NCBI RefSeq assembly: GCF_902806685.2
Contig: NC_048547.1
Location: forward strand, 10,861,196-10,925,195
Source: Maniola hyperantus
Taxonomy: Eukaryota > Arthropoda > Insecta > Lepidoptera > Nymphalidae
Reading direction: 5' to 3'
Length of the DNA: 64,000 bases
Part shown: positions 45,010 to 56,705 of the stretch, piece by piece
Layout: the number at the start of each line of letters is the position of its first letter
Numbering within the stretch: position 1 is the stretch's first letter
Translations under genes and position numbers: made by a program
The notes under the pieces: model-generated
What the model saw: the letters and a program-made list of their open reading frames with translations, nothing else
The model's database searches: none
What the model was told of the DNA's origin: nothing

Positions 45010-46114
45010 GTCTTGCCTTAACTTTAATTGGCCTACTGTATATTTATAAATAAAAAAATATTTTAACCAAATGCAATCTTAACGATCAAATCAATTTTAA
45101 AGTTATGTGACAATTAAGTAGGTAATATTTTTCCCAATTTATAAAAAGCAGATAAAACGTAATTTTCCAGTTTGCAGTCGAATGTATAACGTAGACACGG
45201 TTGTCAGTTTAATGTTTATGTTACCGACCACTGCATGAAACGGCACTGCCCATTCATGGCGATAAAAAGAAACTTGTTCATCGCAATTGAATTGTGGCTA
45301 TAATTAAAATTCGCGTATTTATGGTCTTGCCACATGTAACAGGAGTTGTTGCTCAAAGTATTTTTAAGATTTATACGCAAGCAATACGCACCACCACCAC
45401 GCAGCACCACACAAATCCCAAAACACACTCGATGTGTTTTGGGGTTTTCCTGTATGTTTAGCAGTGGGAGGGCGGGCGGTGCATGTCGCATGCGTTGCAC
45501 CATACAGATTTGATCGGTTTCAGCGGATTATAGCAAATTAAGCTTTTGGTTCATCCTATATCATGGATTTCCGCAAAGTAACCCCTGCTTCTATACAACA
45601 TTAGACTGAATCATCACTTACCACCAGGTGAGATTGCAGTCAAAGGCTAAATTTACGTGTATCTGCATTAAAAAAACACAAGTGTCTACCTACTATATAG
45701 TTATGTAACATAAAATTTAAAAAGCATGAAATAAAAATTAAAAACACCCCGACACAAAAACCTCTAGAAAATAATATGTATTGGCCCTAAATAAATTAAA
45801 AGATTGACCTATAATGATGTGCCGAGTTTCTTGCTGGTTCTTCTCGGTAGGAAAGGTATTCCGAACCAGTGGTAGATGCATTTGACGATTCAAAATATGT
45901 ACTTGTAAAAGTTTAATTGAATAAAAAATATTTTTATTTATTTATTTATCTAACTTTATGTAGTAGCTTAGTGTGGTAGCATCTTATTAGACCCAGGTTC
46001 TTTAACAACTTGCAAGCCCTTTCACTGACGACTTCTAGGTGCTTTTACTGTCCGTTATATAAAATTGCAATATATGATAGTAGGTACAGTTACCTACAGC
46101 TACATTATACCTAA
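45010..46114. other. Non-coding stretch with one repeat
   Basis: Contains the dispersed repeat at 45810-45945 (see 8085-8205), ending in an ATTTATTTATTT tail. An inverted pair AAACACACTCGATGTGTTTT lies at about 45421. No gene seen. Confidence 0.5.
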
Positions 46115-46323
46115 TCATACCTCATCATGATCAAGATCAAGCCACCGCCGGCTCACTACAGAGCACGGGTTTCCTTTCAGAGTGAGAAGGGTTTTGGCCA
46201 TAGTCTACCACACTGGTCATGTGCGGATTGGTAGACTTCACACGCCGAACATTATGGAGAACTCTCAGGTATGCAGGTATCCTCACGATGTTTTCTTTCA
46301 CGGTTAAAGCAAGTGACATTTAA

Positions 46324-47302
46324 TAGGCTACTTGACTCTTTTTTTAAGTTGGTCTTAAATGGTTAATATTTGTCCTATTATATCAAAAAAATTAACACTA
46401 TATTTTTTTGCGCCCTAATAACCGTAAAACTTTAATTTAAAAATATTTTTTTCTTAGACAGGTGAAAACACTGGTCGGCCATGTTTGGCCGATAGATTAT
46501 CTGTGCTCTGACGTCATGCATTTGTAAACAACAGCATAACCTCCCAAAGTTTAATAAACATGACTTCTATACTAGTTTACATGAAAAATATAGTAATTAT
46601 CGTTATTGTATCATCCGAGAAAGTAAAAAACGATAAAGACCACAGGAAAGTTGTGGATTAGAGTGCCCAGTGAAATAAAAAATGCTTAAAGGGATCCTAT
46701 ATGACTAACGACTTCAACCCAAATTTATTTTTGCAAAGATCACTTTGTTGTAAGTCTTACTTAATAACTTATTCAATTTATAAAGAGAAAACGATATTTT
46801 TTTACGTTTACTATGAGTTTTTAGAAATACATAAAAACTAGCTTATGCACGTGACTTCGCCCGCGTCGACTTCATAAATTTCAAACCTCCATTTAACCCA
46901 CTCAGGGGTGGAATTTCAAAAAATCCTTTCCTAGTGGATACCTTCTCTTTACCTACAAAGAACACACCCACCAAATTTCATGTATCTAGGACCAGCTGTT
47001 TAGGCTGTGCGTTGATATATAAGTTAGTCAGGACTCTAAATTTTATATATATGGATACTACGTTAGTCCCCGCGTGACATAGGGATGACATTTCTTTGTT
47101 TACATATTTAATGACGTCACATCATGGCTGACAGCGTTTTCTGCGTTTCAAATAAAAATAAAAACTGTATTTTTTTAAATTGGATTTATATATCCATCCT
47201 GCGTTTTTAATAATTGTGATTGATATATTTCGTTGTCTTAAGCAAAATACTATAATAAATAATCATTTATTGGACGAAATTAGATATGAGTCAAGTAGCC
47301 TA
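46324..47302. mobile_element. Inverted-repeat DNA element inserted in a SINE
   Basis: Terminal inverted repeats TAGGCTACTTGACTC (46324-46338) and GAGTCAAGTAGCCTA (47288-47302), extended by TAA/TTA. No transposase frame is visible, so it is non-autonomous. It contains a Helitron-like variant at 46838-47065. No clear target duplication. Confidence 0.8.
46838..47065 (+). mobile_element. Helitron-like variant nested in the inverted-repeat element
   Basis: ACTAGCTTATGCACGTGACT at the left, then AAATCCTTTCCTAGTGGATA and GGCTGTGCGTTGATATATAA: the same variant as 12160. Confidence 0.65.
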
Positions 47303-47410
47303 TTACTTAAAACGCACATAACTCCGAAAAGTTAGAGGTGTGGGCCCGGAATCGAACGCGCCGACCTCCGATTAGAAGGCGAACGTCGTAACCACTAGGC
47401 TATCACAGCT

Positions 47411-47836
47411 TTTTAGGGTTCCGTACCTCAAAAGGAAAAACGGAACCCTTATAGGATCACTTTGTTGTCTGTCTGTCTGTCTGTCCGTCTGTCAAGAAAC
47501 CTTCAGGGTACTTCCCGTTGACCTAGAATCATGAAATTTGGCAGGTAGGTAGATCTTATAGCTGACATTTGGGGAAAAATCTGAAAACCGTGAATTTAGG
47601 GTTAGATCACACAAAAAAAATTAAATTGTGCTCATGAACTAATAATTAGTATTTTCAACTTTCGAAGTGAGTGACTATATCAAGTGAAAGTTCTTCACCT
47701 GTACATTCTAAAACAGATTTTTATTAATTTTTATGCATCATAGTTTTTGAATTATCGTGCAAAATGTCGAAATAATACGACTGTAGTACGGAACCCTCAT
47801 TGCGCGAGCCTGACTCGCACTTGGCCGGTTTTTTCA
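47411..47836 (+). repeat. GGTTCCGTACC-type repeat, near complete
   Basis: From TTTTAGGGTTCCGTACCTCA to CTCGCACTTGGCCGGTTTTT, directly adjoining the SINE head. It contains a CTGTCTGTCTGTCTGTCCGT tract. Confidence 0.85.
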
Positions 47837-48304
47837 TCTCTCATACCTCATACAATGTGAAAATTTTAAGAGGCTGTAAAAATGTAGCCTATCTAATAAA
47901 AAATTCACACTTACATTTTTTATGGTTTTATTGTAGGTCATAAGAAATTATATTGTTTTGAGGCAGAGAAACGACGTTTTATGATTTTTAAATTTTAAAT
48001 GTTTACGTGATTTTATTAAAGGTTACAAGTAAAATAAAAATTTCGCTTAGCAAAATTTCAGAACGCGAAAGTCAATTATTATTGTTTTACCTTCAGGTAG
48101 TATTATTTTGACGGCCTTTGGCCCCTTGTATAATGTAAAGTTGTAACACAAAATACAATCTTATTCCACATTCTCGAAGTAGGTAACGTACTCGTACGTC
48201 TTAGATACTGAATATTAAGTAGGTACCTACTTTAAACATTGAATTTTTTTTCGTTATCTTATTATTTAGCGGCTAATTAACGAAAGGAAGTTTAACCAGT
48301 AACA
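47837..48304. other. Non-coding stretch
   Basis: AT-rich; nothing recognised. Confidence 0.5.
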
Positions 48305-48735
48305 AAAAACTGGTCAAGTGTGAGTCAGACCCGCGCATCGATGGTTCCGTACTACAGCCGTAATTTTTCAACATTTAACGATAAATCAAAAACTATTATG
48401 CATGAAAATAAATAAAAATCTGTTTTAGAATTCCCCATATGATACCCCACTTGGTACCTTAAGTAATCTTACTTTGAAAGTTGAAAATACTACTTAATTA
48501 TTAGTTCACAAATCACAGCACATTTAAATACCTATATTTTTTGTGATGTACCTAACCACAAATTCACGGTTGTCGGATATTTTCCTTTACTTGTGCTATA
48601 AGACCTACCTAGTAGGTACCTACCTGCAAAATTCATATAGGTTTTCTTGCCAGAAATGACAGACGGACAGACAGACAACAAAGTAATCCTATAAGGGTTC
48701 CTTTTTTCCGTTTGAGGTACGGAACCCTAAAAACG
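48305..48735 (-). repeat. GGTTCCGTACC-type repeat
   Basis: From ACTGGTCAAGTGTGAGTCAG to TTTGAGGTACGGAACCCTAA, with a duplication or insertion in the centre. Confidence 0.8.
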
Positions 48736-49005
48736 ATTAGATACGGTAGCGTTTTTATTTAACTTTATATTTATCAAAGGCTGAAGCCTGAAATACATAT
48801 TAAGTTAACACTGGTTAGCATAATTTTAAATAAGAATTAGGTAAGTAGGTACCTATATAAGTTAATTACGGATGGAATATATATGAAATTTTTTAGCTCT
48901 GTGCCTTTCGTCAAGACCAGTCAGGGTTCAGTCGTAAAAATGTAGTTAACAAAGTTACAGATAGGTAGACATATTATTATACTTTCGCATTTCTAATAGG
49001 TACTA

Positions 49006-49144
49006 GGCTGAGATCTATACAGCGCACTTTGACTTTGCTCTGACAAGATTGAGTTAAAACAAGACAGATTTATGTAAGATACCTATATACATCTGTCTCG
49101 TTTTAACTAAGCAAAGTCAGAGTGCGCTCTATAGACCTCGCCCT
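49006..49144. mobile_element. MITE with long inverted ends
   Basis: GGCTGAGATCTATACAGCGC at the left and GCGCTCTATAGACCTCGCCC at the right; inner parts TTGAGTTAAAACAAGACAGA / TCTGTCTCGTTTTAACTAAG are also inverted. Confidence 0.75.
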
Positions 49145-49351
49145 TAGTATGGGTTGCCTACGCATGTAGGTGATCTAGATTCTAGAACCTAGCTTTTGAC
49201 AAAGACTTTGACAATGACTTCTGCTAGTTTTATTGCAATGGCATGCTGATGGATTATACTTGTTACTTGGCATAGGATTTAGCGTTTGCCAAGGTGGCAA
49301 TTGGCATGCATTACTTTGAGGAAGGTTGAGGTAGCGATAGCATCTCTGTAC

Positions 49352-49509
49352 CTATAGTACGCAGCAGGTCGAGATGCCAATCGGGGAGGTAACGCCCAGC
49401 ACACCCGCACAACCCCCGTGCTAACCTGGTGCGGTAGAGCACGGGTGACGTGCGGGTGTGCATTCCCCCGCCTCACACCCCGATTGCCATCTCAACCTGT
49501 CGCAAACTA
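49352..49509. mobile_element. MITE, sister of 41037-41210
   Basis: TATAGTACGCAGCAGGTCGA at the left and TCTCAACCTGTCGCAAACTA at the right; GC-rich core with GCGGGTGTGC as in the sister copy. Confidence 0.85.
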
Positions 49510-49529
49510 TAAAATGTAGGCAGATAAAA

Positions 49530-49912
49530 AATGACAACGATTCTTTCGAGATGTGGTGTTGGCGACGCATGCTCAACATAATATCGTGGGCTCAAGATAG
49601 AACCAACGTCTTAATACTTAACAAACTAAAAATAAAAATAAGGCTATCTAACATCTGTCTGCGGAGGACCCTCGAGTTCTTCGGTCACATCGCAAGAAAA
49701 GACGCCATCAATATTGAAAAACTCATGGTCACTGGGAAGATCGAAGGAAAGAGACCCCGCGGACGTAGCCCGAGCCAGAGACGTTGGTCAGACCATATAA
49801 AAGAGGCGGTCGACATAGCTATCTGCGATGCAATCCACAGAGAGAAACAGAGGAAAATGGAAAACATCGTAGCAAAGATTATATCAAAGGGGAGCCACGA
49901 TCCTCAAAACTG
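49530..49912 (+). mobile_element. LINE endonuclease/reverse transcriptase C-terminal fragment
   Basis: Open for about 125 codons: SFEMWCWRRMLNIISWAQDR, LRRTLEFFGHIARK, KLMVTGKIEGKRPRGRSPSQ, ending at TGA. This is a different LINE lineage from the fragment at 14846. The 5' part is missing, and the piece abuts a MITE. Confidence 0.85.
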
Positions 49913-50080
49913 AGGAAGCGACGCAGGAAGAAGAAAGTCGACAACCCTGCGGTGCCTGCTGCGGCCTTTGCATACATAACCGGTCCGAGGTGTTACAGAA
50001 TAATTGAACAGCCTTTTTATCTTTGTTTGATTTCAATACATTCCTGAGTAACACCTACGTAAATATGATAATATTAGGTA

Positions 50081-50291
50081 CTAGATGATACCCGCGACTT
50101 CGTCCGCGTGGATTTAGGTTTTTGAAAATCCCGTGGGAGCTCTTTAATTTTCCGGGATAAAAAGTAGCCTATGTCCTTCCCCGGGATACAAACTATCTCT
50201 GTACCAAATTTAGTCAAAATCGGTTGACCCGTGAAAAGCTAGCAGACAGACAGACAGACACACACTTTCGCATTTATAATATTAGCTTGGA
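50081..50291 (-). mobile_element. Helitron-like element with intact ends
   Basis: On the - strand it runs from TCCAAGCTAATATTATAAAT to CGGGTATCATCTAG, flanked by T/A. It contains the CTGTCTGTCTGTCTG tract and the CCCGTGGGAGCTCTTTAATT segment. Confidence 0.8.
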
Positions 50292-50537
50292 TGGATGTAC
50301 CTAGTACGTAAGCAGGTATATCTGTATATGTAATAACACTAGTTTAAAAATTGTAAATTACTTGTCCTATTCGCAGTTTTTGTACAAGCTTACTCTAAGT
50401 CTAATATTATGTGCATAATATTATGAAAAATGAATGAAAAACTGAAAAATTATATACATGCAATATAGCATTAATAATCAAGGGCGAGCATGAAAATAAC
50501 TGTTTGAATCACTACCCACATTATAATTTATAAAATA

Positions 50538-50836
50538 CTAGCGACCCGCCCCGGCTTCGCATGGGTGCAATGTAGATACTAATGTGGTGTCATTGAGGTG
50601 TCATTGCCTCGGAAACTCTCAAATGAGAGGATTTTTTTCAGACCTAATTCACATTATTTCAATCTCTCTAGGGATCTCAGATTTTTGAGAATTAAACTAT
50701 AGCTATAAACCTTCCTCTTGAATCACTCTTTCTGTTGGTGAAAACCGCAATAAAATCCGTTGCGTAGTTTAAAAGATCTACGCGTTCATACATACATACA
50801 GACAGCGGGAAGCGACTTTATTTTATACTATGTGTA
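50538..50836 (+). mobile_element. Dispersed element starting CTAGCGACCCGCCCCGGCTT
   Basis: A well-known lepidopteran repeat layout: CTAGCGACCCGCCCCGGC ... TTGCGTAGTTTAAAAGATCT ... ACAGACAGCGGGAAGCGACT. A piece of Helitron-like end (GGACGAAGTCGCGGGTATTA) follows at 50850-50880. Confidence 0.7.
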
Positions 50837-51332
50837 TGTAAATATGTGCGGGCGTGGACGAAGTCGCGGGTATTAGGCATAGTATCTATTTTAGGAGTAT
50901 TAGGTAGGTTATTGTGTTTGATGTTTATGTAAAGCCTTATTACTTCAGTCTCTAGCCTTGAACTTTACAGTGAGTGCGAACTGGTGCAAACTGGTTCTAT
51001 TGCAGCTGCAACTTTGTATGACAATCATTATTTCAAAGTTAAGCCGCGTTTCAATAATGTTAGTAGGTACTTGCGAGCAAGTTACTTGCATTAGAAACAT
51101 GTTTGCCAGAACTTGCGTAAAAGCTTCACAAGCAAGTGTTTTCGAAGGAGCTTTCAAGGCAGTTTATTTCTCACTTTCATAACATTTATCACATGCAAGT
51201 TTTGCTTACAAGTTAAAAAACTACCGACATGGAACCTGCAGCTTATGTAGGACGTAGGTGTATAGTATAGTGTGTATAGTGTAGGTATATATTATGTTTA
51301 TAATTTTAGAAAGAAAATTTTCTAAAGAATAC

Positions 51333-52400
51333 CCAATCTCTTTTCAAAGAGATTGGGGTGTGTGGGATTTCTACCCACTAAAACCCCCTCGATGACCATC
51401 CTCAGCGCATATTAAGAGGCTTCCGAACTCTTACAAACGTGCGCTGGAGCCTCTCCTGCACGACACCCACTGGGCTCATCCTGGAGGAATGACTCCAGGA
51501 GGACTGAGGACTCCACTCCAGATAAAGTCAAAGTCAAAGTCAAATGATTTATTCAAAATAGGTGATAAATTACTCTTTTTGATGGTCAGATGTTGGATTT
51601 TTACGATATAGTGGTGATAATTATTACGCAAAACTTAAAACTAAAGCTACGAGGGTTCCAAACGCGCCCAGGTCTGAGGAGAGCCCACAACAAACTCAGC
51701 CGGGTATTCTTTTTATTAACACCACTTTACAAAATTATTGAAACTTATTAGAACTATCACAAGCCGTTAAGCAACTCATTCCCAAGCTTGCTTATCATTT
51801 AAATAATCCTTTACTTTGAATACTTCCCTTTATATTGATACTTAGATAGCATACTTGCCGCCTCTGTCGTGTAGGAAAGTTTTCTATTTTATAACTAGTA
51901 TTTTATCAGAATATTGTACACGCTATGCCCACGCATTCTTGTGGTCACGGTTTTGTGGAATAAAGAAGGTTACAGCAAGGAAATTAACATCATTTATATC
52001 ATTCACGGCACTATAATTCTGGTGTCATACATAATTCTCCTAAACTGGTGACCCCTGACAAGGACGCGTGTGAAAAGAGGTAATACGTTTCCACTACTCA
52101 AGCTGCAAGCTGCTTATATTATGTATACCTGTGACTTACGTGCCAATGCACGTAAGTCACTTGCGTAATGGCAAGTAGCTATGTAAATGAAATAAATCGA
52201 TTACCTAGACCAAGAACAATACTAATGTTACCTCGTTTCACAGTACATTGACAATGGCCTTATTATGTTTGCCCTTGAACTTTATTTACTTACTTACTTA
52301 CCTATTAGGTCCAAAGCCAATTTACGTTGACAGAGTTCATGTTTACTAGTGACTGTTACATGAAATTGGTATTGGTACCAATTCCATATAGGTACCGACT
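51333..52400. other. Repeat-bearing non-coding stretch
   Basis: Includes a short hairpin AATCTCTTTTCAAAGAGATT (51340), a dispersed repeat at 51525-51715 (AAAGTCAAATGATTTATTCA ... AACAAACTCAGCCGGGTATT) whose parts recur near 32430-32525 and 54255-54375, and no coding exon. Confidence 0.5.
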
Positions 52401-52406
52401 TATATA

Positions 52407-52672
52407 GCCGTGATAGCCCAGTGGTTAAGACGTCCGCCTCCTATCCGGGAGGTCGAAGATTCGATCCCGAGTAACTACACACGACTAACTTTTCGGAAAA
52501 CCATCCTGAGAAAACCTGCGTGTTTGACAGTTCTTCATAATGATTTCAAAGATGAGTGAAGTCTGCCGATCCGCACTTGGCTAGCGTAGCGGACTATGTC
52601 CTGAACGGTTCCCATTCTGAGAGGAGACCTGTGCTCAGTAACATGCCGGTGACGGAGGATCATGATGATGGT
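52407..52672 (+). mobile_element. tRNA-derived SINE, full length
   Basis: Head AGCCGTGATAGCCCAGTGGT, box B GATTCGATCCCGAG, body CCTGCGTGTTTGACAGTTCT, tail GATCATGATGATGG. Confidence 0.8.
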
Positions 52673-52769
52673 AACGACGAATTCCATTGTCTACAAAATT
52701 GTACCTAGTTAATTGTGTCCACAATCTCTAAAACGAATGAAAGCATCTGTTTATCAAAATCATGTAAAT

Positions 52770-52990
52770 ATCAAGTGACTGACTAACTGACTGACTGATT
52801 ATCAACGCACAGCTCAAACTACTGGACGGATCGGGCTGAAATTTGGCATGCAGCTTTTATGACGTGAGCATAGAAAGGATTAGGATTAGGATAAGAAAGG
52901 ATTTTTGAAAATTCAACCTCTAAGGGGGTGAAATAGAGGTTTGAAATTTGTGTAGTCCACGCGGACGAAGTCGCGACCATAAGCTAGTCG
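52770..52990 (-). mobile_element. Helitron-like variant
   Basis: Reverse copy: GACTGACTGACTGATTATCA, CGGATCGGGCTGAAATTTGG, GGGGGTGAAATAGAGGTTTG, CGGACGAAGTCGCGACCATA then AGCTAG. Confidence 0.7.
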
Positions 52991-53184
52991 TAAAGAAATA
53001 CGATTAGGGTACGGATCGAATTCAGAGCATTCTTCTTGAAGTCGGTAAAAAATAGAAAATGACGTAGACGTAGATAGGTAGACGTTGACTTCCGAGCAAC
53101 AAGTTGCTTTAACCACGCTCCCATTGGAATGTAGTCGTAGAGGGAATGACCGCAAAGTGCGTGCAAGCTTATTATGTAGGACAC

Positions 53185-53350
53185 TAGATAATGCCCGCGA
53201 CTTAGTCCCCTTACTTACTTACTAACCCTTTCTTAGTGGATGTCAAAGTCATAATAGCTATCTGCATGCCAAATTTCAGCCTGATCCGTCCAGTAGTTTG
53301 AGCTGTGCGTTGATAGATCAGTCAGTCAGTCAGTTACCTTTCCTTGATGA
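53185..53350 (+). mobile_element. Helitron-like variant, truncated
   Basis: ACTAGATAATGCCCGCGACT, then CCTTTCTTAGTGGATGTCAA, GCTGTGCGTTGATAGATCAG and a CAGTCAGTCAGT tract. Confidence 0.65.
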
Positions 53351-53656
53351 TATTATCAATTTGTAAAAAAGCTTGACAGTTTGAATAGAACGTGATCTTT
53401 GTGGTACAACCAACGCAACTACTCCCAACGGAATGTGGTCACGCGGGACTGGAATGGCCGTGGATGGTGGACCCCAGCCACGTCATTACGCAAACACGCA
53501 CAGATGCATCTCAACTTTGTAATCTGAGGCTAGGGCTGCCACAACTGTAAGGCAAACTTCAGCCAATTTTAACAGACACGTAACCGAATCACGGCGTTAC
53601 AGAACAAAATGTCAAAGAAGACCATTTTAACGAATGTATGTAACGATATCCAAGTC

Positions 53657-53785
53657 CAAGTCCCGCAAAGTATCGAGCTGATGGTATATTTTTACTTAAA
53701 TATACGTCGAATGACGTCATAATGACGTCATTTCGATGTTAATGAGACATGGTTCCAGCGCAATAGCAATTTGAGGGACTTATAA
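53657..53785 (-). mobile_element. MITE-like element, sister of 31588-31750
   Basis: GACGTCATAATGACGTCATT and GAGACATGGTTCCAGCGCAA, reverse to the other copy. An (AAAT)n run follows at 53790-53813. Confidence 0.65.
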
Positions 53786-53854
53786 GTTAAATAAATAAAT
53801 AAATAAATAAATAGTTTTGAAAATCAACACCTAAGTTGATAGCGTTCGACAATC

Positions 53855-54030
53855 TCCGTGGCTCAGTGGTGAACGTTGTGGTCTTATAAGTGGGAGGTCT
53901 TGGGGTCGATGCCCGACAGGGGCAATTACAGAATTTAATTACTAAATTGTCTCGTGTCTGGTCGGATCTGGTCTGTCTTCTGCCGTGGCTAGTTACCACG
54001 TACCACCGTACCGCCAACTATTTAGAGTTT
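53855..54030 (+). mobile_element. tRNA-derived SINE, second family
   Basis: ATCTCCGTGGCTCAGTGGTG head, GTGGGAGGTCTTGGGGTCGA box B region, then GTCTGGTCGGATCTGGTCTG. Sister of 32025-32235. Confidence 0.8.
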
Positions 54031-55317
54031 CGGTATGATACCGTGTAGAAACTAGAAACCAATAAGGGTATTTCGTTATTCAAGACGCCCCAAAAACCTT
54101 CCAAAGTCACCATAAAAGAAACCAGTAGCCTGAATCAGCACTGTAGCCCCGGTCCTCCTCCTACGACGACGCGACGGTCAGTCTTTAGTCCGCCGCTGAA
54201 ATACAATGTAACTTTATAAGTAACGGAGATTAGGAAGTTCCGGCTCTTATTAGGTACGTATCACTCGTAGCTTTAGTTTTTAAGTTCGTGTAAAAATTAT
54301 CACTACTATATCATCTTACAAATGCAACGACTGACTTTGAAAAAGTGTAATTCATTACTATTTTAAGTAAACCATTTGATTTGATTTGATAGCGGAAACC
54401 CTATATTCCACGGTGCATTTTTTGTAACTTCTCTGGATGAGTCAATTTAAAAGTTGCGGTATGTGAACCTGACTGTTCTTATTTGATAGTTAAATGTAAT
54501 TAAGAGTTTTTATTGATAAAATACCACACCTGACTTGGCAAATGTATAATATAATAGTCCAGAGATATGGGAAACCACCACCGATTCCACACACAATACC
54601 AAAGAAGTCGATAATAAGCCTAGTATGTAATGACAAACTTTAAGGAAATCGTGCATTTTAATAATTTTTATACTGCTATGTCGGCTAATATTTACATGGC
54701 ATAGATAAAAATAAATCTTAAATGTAGTGATTAGAGTACAGTATTGAATGATCTGTCTTCAAGAGTGTGTTAGGAATTATGAAGAGAAGGAAACGCATAT
54801 TGCAAATAACCAAGGCTGTCTTTATGCAGCGAAGCCTTTGAAGTTTTTCTTAGAATTGCACAATTTTGATGGAAGACAGCATGACGTGGATAAAACTAGT
54901 GTACTTATTTAGAAAATTGAATAATCTAAGTATGTAATATAATAATATAAAATAAAAAGTGCATATAAAAAGAAAGAAAGAAAGCAGATACAGCCCATTA
55001 GGTACTAGGGACCAATCTCGTGAACTTACGAGCGGAAAATCGGTCTCGACTCTCGGTGCTTTACTTTAGCGTCTTTCTGCCTAGATTTCATTATACCTAC
55101 GTCACATGCGAAATTCCGTGCGCGGATTTTCGCTAGATTTGACCCTAGCTTTGCAATATATGGTCTAGTTTAGCTGCAGACTGCAGTGCTGTAGTATTTA
55201 CTGTAGAACAGAAATGTGAGTTGTGACCTACCATAACATGTACCTATTTACCTACTTATGTACCTAATTTCAATAATTACATCAGAGATCCATAATACCA
55301 TACTAGATAAAGAGAAA
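54031..55317. other. Non-coding stretch
   Basis: Piece of a dispersed repeat at about 54255-54375 (TCGTAGCTTTAGTTTTTAAG ... GATTTGATTTGAT). No exon seen. Confidence 0.45.
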
Positions 55318-55503
55318 CTACAGCACGCGGCAGAAAGTAATGTACATCGACCTTTAGAAGGAGATAGCATATTTGTAGAGCATTGTCTCTGTCGTTGAGA
55401 CCGACAAAACGTCTTAAAAATATGAGTGACAGGGACAGCGCTCTATAAAGCCGAAATGTTATTCTAATGGTCGATGTACATTACTTTCTGCCGCGTACTG
55501 TAG
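55318..55503. mobile_element. MITE with about 35-bp inverted ends
   Basis: CTACAGCACGCGGCAGAAAG at the left and CTTTCTGCCGCGTACTGTAG at the right, continuing inward as TAATGTACATCGACC inverted. Partial relatives at 37505-37580 and 55935-56035. Confidence 0.88.
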
Positions 55504-56559
55504 TCGGGCTTACGTCGACTAACCACGTGACTACAGCCCGAACTATCTACATATATATTTTATAATCAGAGGTCCAATTTTTACACAGCACTCCTCTTTG
55601 ATTTTTCGAGATAAAATTTTTCAATTCCGTCCTCTCCCTGAAGGCAAGGGGAATGCTCAAAAATGGCAGTTGAGTTGCAAAACAGTTAACAGGTAGACAA
55701 CACTTTCGCATTTATAATATTAGGTACCTACTTAGTTATTGATTTTGTACAGCTCATTTGCATGCTAGTAGATTCGTAGTTTCAATGAAATGTAAGCCTT
55801 GACACCAAACAGAGGACATTCTACGCAAGAAGCAACAATACAAAGATTCATTCGTCACAGAATTGTTGTGAGATGCTACACAATGCACCCGTTTCCGTAT
55901 CTGTTGTTTAATAGTCAATAAAAACACTAGCTTCTGTCGGCGACTATAGTAACGACAGATATAACGCTCTACGTAACCGCTATCTCTTTCTAAAAGTCGA
56001 TGTACAATATTTCTTGCCGGCTACTGTACAAGCATCTATCTGCAATTATCGATTTACTTATATACAAACAAACCACTAATAAATAAATACTTTAGTGCGA
56101 TTTCGTCCTTCGCTTATGCAAGCTATTCAAGCTAACGGGAGTGTTTTATGAGAATTAAGAATATAAAACACTCCTAATAGCTTAATAGCTAGAACTTAAT
56201 AGCTTCTGCAAGCAAAGTCACTTTAAATGGTTTTGCAATTTTTCAGTAGAGCACAATTTCATTTGCACTATGGTTATCCAAGCTATGTATATGGTAGACA
56301 AAGAGCGTATAGTGAACGTGTTCAACTCCCAAGTGCCTTGACACAGATTGACAACAATCTACTTCATTCATACCTAGGTATAGCCTATAGTACTATCCTT
56401 CACCATCCCCATACACAGCCAATATGCTTCCCCTGTTCGATACCTTCTTCTTCTTCTTTATCAGCCTTTACTTATCCATTGTTGGACATAGGCCTTCTCA
56501 TGCGCAAATCATTTATCCCAGTGTTGGGCGAGTCCCGTTCTTCCAGTTTATTTAAATAG

Positions 56560-56705
56560 AGAAAGGGAGCAGACGGATCACCTGATGTTAAATGATTATC
56601 ACCGCCCATGAACATTTGCAGCACCTGAGGAACTGCCGATGCGTTGCCGGCCTTCAGGAATTTGTTGGTCCGCCCCTTGAATAACCCCATGTTGTGTGGC
56701 ACGCG
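56560..56705 (+). repeat. Dispersed SINE-like repeat, sister of 30785-30930
   Basis: AGAGAAAGGGAGCAGACGGA, CACCTGATGTTAAATGATTA, ATTTGCAGCACC, GAATAACCCCATGTTG. Confidence 0.7.

Larger units (their letters stand above)
46115..47410 (-). mobile_element. tRNA-derived SINE split by a 979-bp insertion
   Basis: The tail and body are at 46115-46323 and the head at 47303-47410 (ACTTAAAACGCACATAACTC ... CTAGGCTATCACAGC). Removing 46324-47302 restores the family consensus around the TTTAATTACTTAAAAC junction. Confidence 0.85.

Noticed and set aside
49458..49913. 151-codon frame as a host gene
   Set aside because: The peptide is a LINE polyprotein C-terminus, and its beginning runs into a MITE.
56227..56559. 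110-codon + strand frame as a gene
   Set aside because: Low-complexity composition and no family match. Its 3' end enters a dispersed repeat (TTGTTGGACATAGGCCTTCT) common in LINE fragments.
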